Notes under the pieces: model-generated
What the model was told of the DNA's origin: nothing
What the model saw: the letters and a program-made list of their open reading frames with translations, nothing else
Database searches by the model: none
Assembly: GCA_028277115.1 (NCBI GenBank)
Contig: JANQHG010000168.1
Coordinates: 1-33,857 of the forward strand
Reading direction: 5' to 3'
DNA length: 33,857 nucleotides
Source: Azospirillaceae bacterium
Lineage (GTDB): Bacteria; Pseudomonadota; Alphaproteobacteria; Azospirillales; Azospirillaceae
Shown here: in pieces, positions 33,101-33,857 of the stretch
How the letters are laid out: the number at the start of each line of letters is the position of its first letter
How positions within the stretch are numbered: the first letter of the stretch is position 1
Position numbers and translations under genes: made by a program

Positions 33101-33639
33101 TCAGCGACCTCGAGTTCGACAGCTATCTCATGTATCCCAAGGTGTTCCTCGACTACGCGCGCCACCAGCGGACCTTCGGCAACGTCGCGGTGCTGCCGAC
33201 CCCGGTGTTCTTCCACGGCATGCATCCGGGCCAGGAGATCTCGATCACGATCGAACAGGGCAAGACCCTGGTGATCCGCTGTCTTGCGGTCGGCGACGCC
33301 GACGCCGACGGCTACCGCAGCCTGTTCTTCGAGCTGAACGGCCAGCCGCGCATGGTCAAGATCGCGGACAAGAGCCTGGAGTCGCTGCGGCGCAGCCACG
33401 TCAAGGCCGACGAGAACAACCCGTGGCACGTCCCGGCGCCGATGCCCGGGGTGATCAGCACGGTCGCGGTTCAGGTCGGCCAGTCGGTCGCCGCCGGCGA
33501 CATCCTGTTGTCGATCGAGGCGATGAAGATGGAAACCGCGATCACCGCCGACCGTGCGGCCAAGGTCGAACAGGTGGTCGCCCCGGTCGGCACCCAGATC
33601 GAGACCAAGGACCTGTTGATCGTGCTCGCCGCGGCTTGA
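30175..33639 (+). CDS. pyc: Pyruvate carboxylase
   Basis: Biotin enzyme of 1154 residues, the usual length, that makes oxaloacetate from pyruvate, bicarbonate and ATP to refill the TCA cycle. The biotin carboxylase domain (about 1-455) starts LLVANRGEIAIRVLRAA and has GGGGRGMR and FIEVNPRIQVEHTVTE. The carboxyltransferase domain (about 535-830) holds DTTMRDAHQSLLATRMRT, FRVFDSLNW, IKDMAGL and the metal site HTHDTSG. The C-terminal biotin carrier has AMKMETAI with the biotinyl Lys near residue 1118. The start ATG has GAGGAGAGGAACG upstream. It is monocistronic, with a terminator 75 bases after its stop. Acetyl-CoA control is expected from the family. Confidence 0.97.
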   Translation: MAVTPHPIQRLLVANRGEIAIRVLRAANELGIRTVAIYSEEDQLSLHRFKADESYLIGEEKGPVKAYLDIDDILRVARSARVDAIHPGYGFLSENPDFAQACEDAGIIFVGPPPEVMRQLGSKVAARELAQRAGVPVVPATGALPDDMAEVRRAAEAIGYPLMLKASWGGGGRGMRIVETADDLDNAVHAGRREAALACGNDEVFLEKLVRRARHVEVQICGDHHGNIVHLFERDCSVQRRNQKVVERAPASFLSDHQRHALCASAVRLAYAAHYRNAGTVEFLMDADTGAFYFIEVNPRIQVEHTVTEEVTGVDLVKAQIRIAQGAMIGLPESGVPAQHQIHLNGHALQCRVTTEDPEHNFIPDYGHIQAYRPATGFGIRLDGGTTYTGAFVSRFYDSLLEKVTAWAPTAEEAVARMDRALREFRVRGVATNLSFLEALINHPKFRTASYTTRFIDETPELLRTGERRDRASRLLRFIGEVTINGDMPLPSASPATERGDLIPPVPLDLPDEIAPGSRQRLDALGADGFARWMRDEPRLLITDTTMRDAHQSLLATRMRTFDLLAVADAYARGLPTLLSVECWGGATFDVAMRFLKECPWERLTELRARIPNLLFQMLLRGANAVGYTNYPDNVVRLFVRDAAAAGIDLFRVFDSLNWVDNMRVAMDAVRDSGKLCEGAICYTGDLQDPARSKYDLKYYVKLAKELEAAGAHILGIKDMAGLVKPAAASLLVSTLRQEVGLPIHFHTHDTSGLTAASVLAAAEAGVDAVDCAVDALSGLTSQPNLGSICAALAGAPRDPCLDPAVLRQLSRYWEHVRRYYTPFEADMRAGTSEVYLHEMPGGQVTNLRQQARAMGLEERWPHVVEAYAAVNRAFGDIPKVTPSSKVVGDMALFMVSSGLSEADLADPRKDIAFPDSVVSFFRGDLGQPPGGFPPELQAKVIKGATPLAVRPGSVLPDADLNQMRAEAERATERPVSDLEFDSYLMYPKVFLDYARHQRTFGNVAVLPTPVFFHGMHPGQEISITIEQGKTLVIRCLAVGDADADGYRSLFFELNGQPRMVKIADKSLESLRRSHVKADENNPWHVPAPMPGVISTVAVQVGQSVAAGDILLSIEAMKMETAITADRAAKVEQVVAPVGTQIETKDLLIVLAAA

Positions 33640-33714
33640 AGGCGGGCGGCCTCGCGGAGGGTCGGCGTCCCGCCGCCCCTCCCGGGGGGCGCGGGACGCG
33701 CACCTTCGGTGGAC

Positions 33715-33749
33715 GGCGGGCAGCGAGACGCTCTGCGGGCCGCCTTTTT
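33715..33749 (+). terminator. Rho-independent terminator after pyc
   Basis: Hairpin with GGCGG (33715-33719) and GCAG (33720-33723) pairing with CTGC (33733-33736) and CCGCC (33740-33744), a 3-base bulge, then TTTTT (33745-33749). It is the clearest terminator in the window and ends the pyc transcript. Confidence 0.75.
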
Positions 33750-33770
33750 GGGCTTTTCCGCCAGAGAGCC

Positions 33771-33857
33771 TCAAGCCGCGCGGAGCGGCTCGACCGCCTC
33801 GACGTCGCGGGCGTCCCTGGCGCAGACCGCCACGTCGTACAGCATTTGCAGGTTGAT
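33771..33857 (-). CDS. 3' tip of an unidentified minus-strand gene (partial)
   Basis: Open frame of 28 codons entering from the right edge and ending in TGA at 33773-33771. It reads INLQMLYDVAVCARDARDV, then EAVEPLRAA. It is cut by the window edge and too short to name. It converges with pyc, the terminator hairpin lying between the two. Confidence 0.4.
   Translation of the reverse strand: MNLQMLYDVAVCARDARDVEAVEPLRAA

Noticed and set aside
30934-33774. Very long minus-strand open frame opposite pyruvate carboxylase
   Set aside because: It is the mirror of the pyc reading frame in high-GC DNA. The protein is Arg/Asp/Gly-rich without motifs, while pyc is full length and certain.

Overview
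The window is very GC-rich DNA from an alphaproteobacterium-like chromosome. Rhodospirillales is my best guess, from the GC, the TRAP and TAXI receptors, the biotin-dependent pyruvate carboxylase and the molybdenum-cofactor cluster. That is inference; no rRNA or tRNA is present to fix the lineage. About 27 protein genes are supported, almost all in tight co-directional runs with TGATG or ATGA overlaps.

Left part (283-7629, minus strand): one probable catabolic operon, read right to left. It holds a TRAP transporter (dctQ, dctM, dctP), a glutamine-synthetase-like gamma-glutamylating ligase, an aldehyde dehydrogenase and an iron-type alcohol dehydrogenase. The set looks like uptake of an amine or amino alcohol, capping of its amino group with glutamate, and stepwise oxidation. 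Large GC-rich palindromic repeats sit inside two of its gaps and after its end.

Middle left (7912-10601): a two-gene module with locally low GC, made of a DUF6932-like nucleotidyltransferase and an unknown partner overlapping by ATGA. A 600-base gap follows that holds a decayed fragment of a neighbouring gene, then a secreted protein with an internal duplication.

Centre (10719-15234, minus strand): cobK, then a cobalamin riboswitch, a tiny leader ORF and a Fur-like box in front of a four-gene operon. The operon encodes a small secreted protein, an ABC ATPase, a permease and a DUF4857-like membrane-anchored protein. It is the most interesting candidate here for an undescribed system: a B12-regulated (and perhaps iron-regulated) ABC machine of unknown cargo.

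Right of centre (15398-18175, plus strand): a RidA-family protein, a GNAT/FemAB-like protein and an orphan TAXI periplasmic receptor.

18320-27338: a molybdenum block with a large polyferredoxin, moaE, a moeB-rhodanese fusion, moaD, moeA and modABC, interrupted by a Cu/Zn superoxide dismutase. The modA 5' end lies directly behind two repeat elements and its N-terminus is uncertain.

27484-33857: galE, an Rpn/PD-(D/E)XK nuclease-like gene with a small partner, full-length pyruvate carboxylase with a terminator, and the 3' tip of an unidentified minus-strand gene at the window edge.
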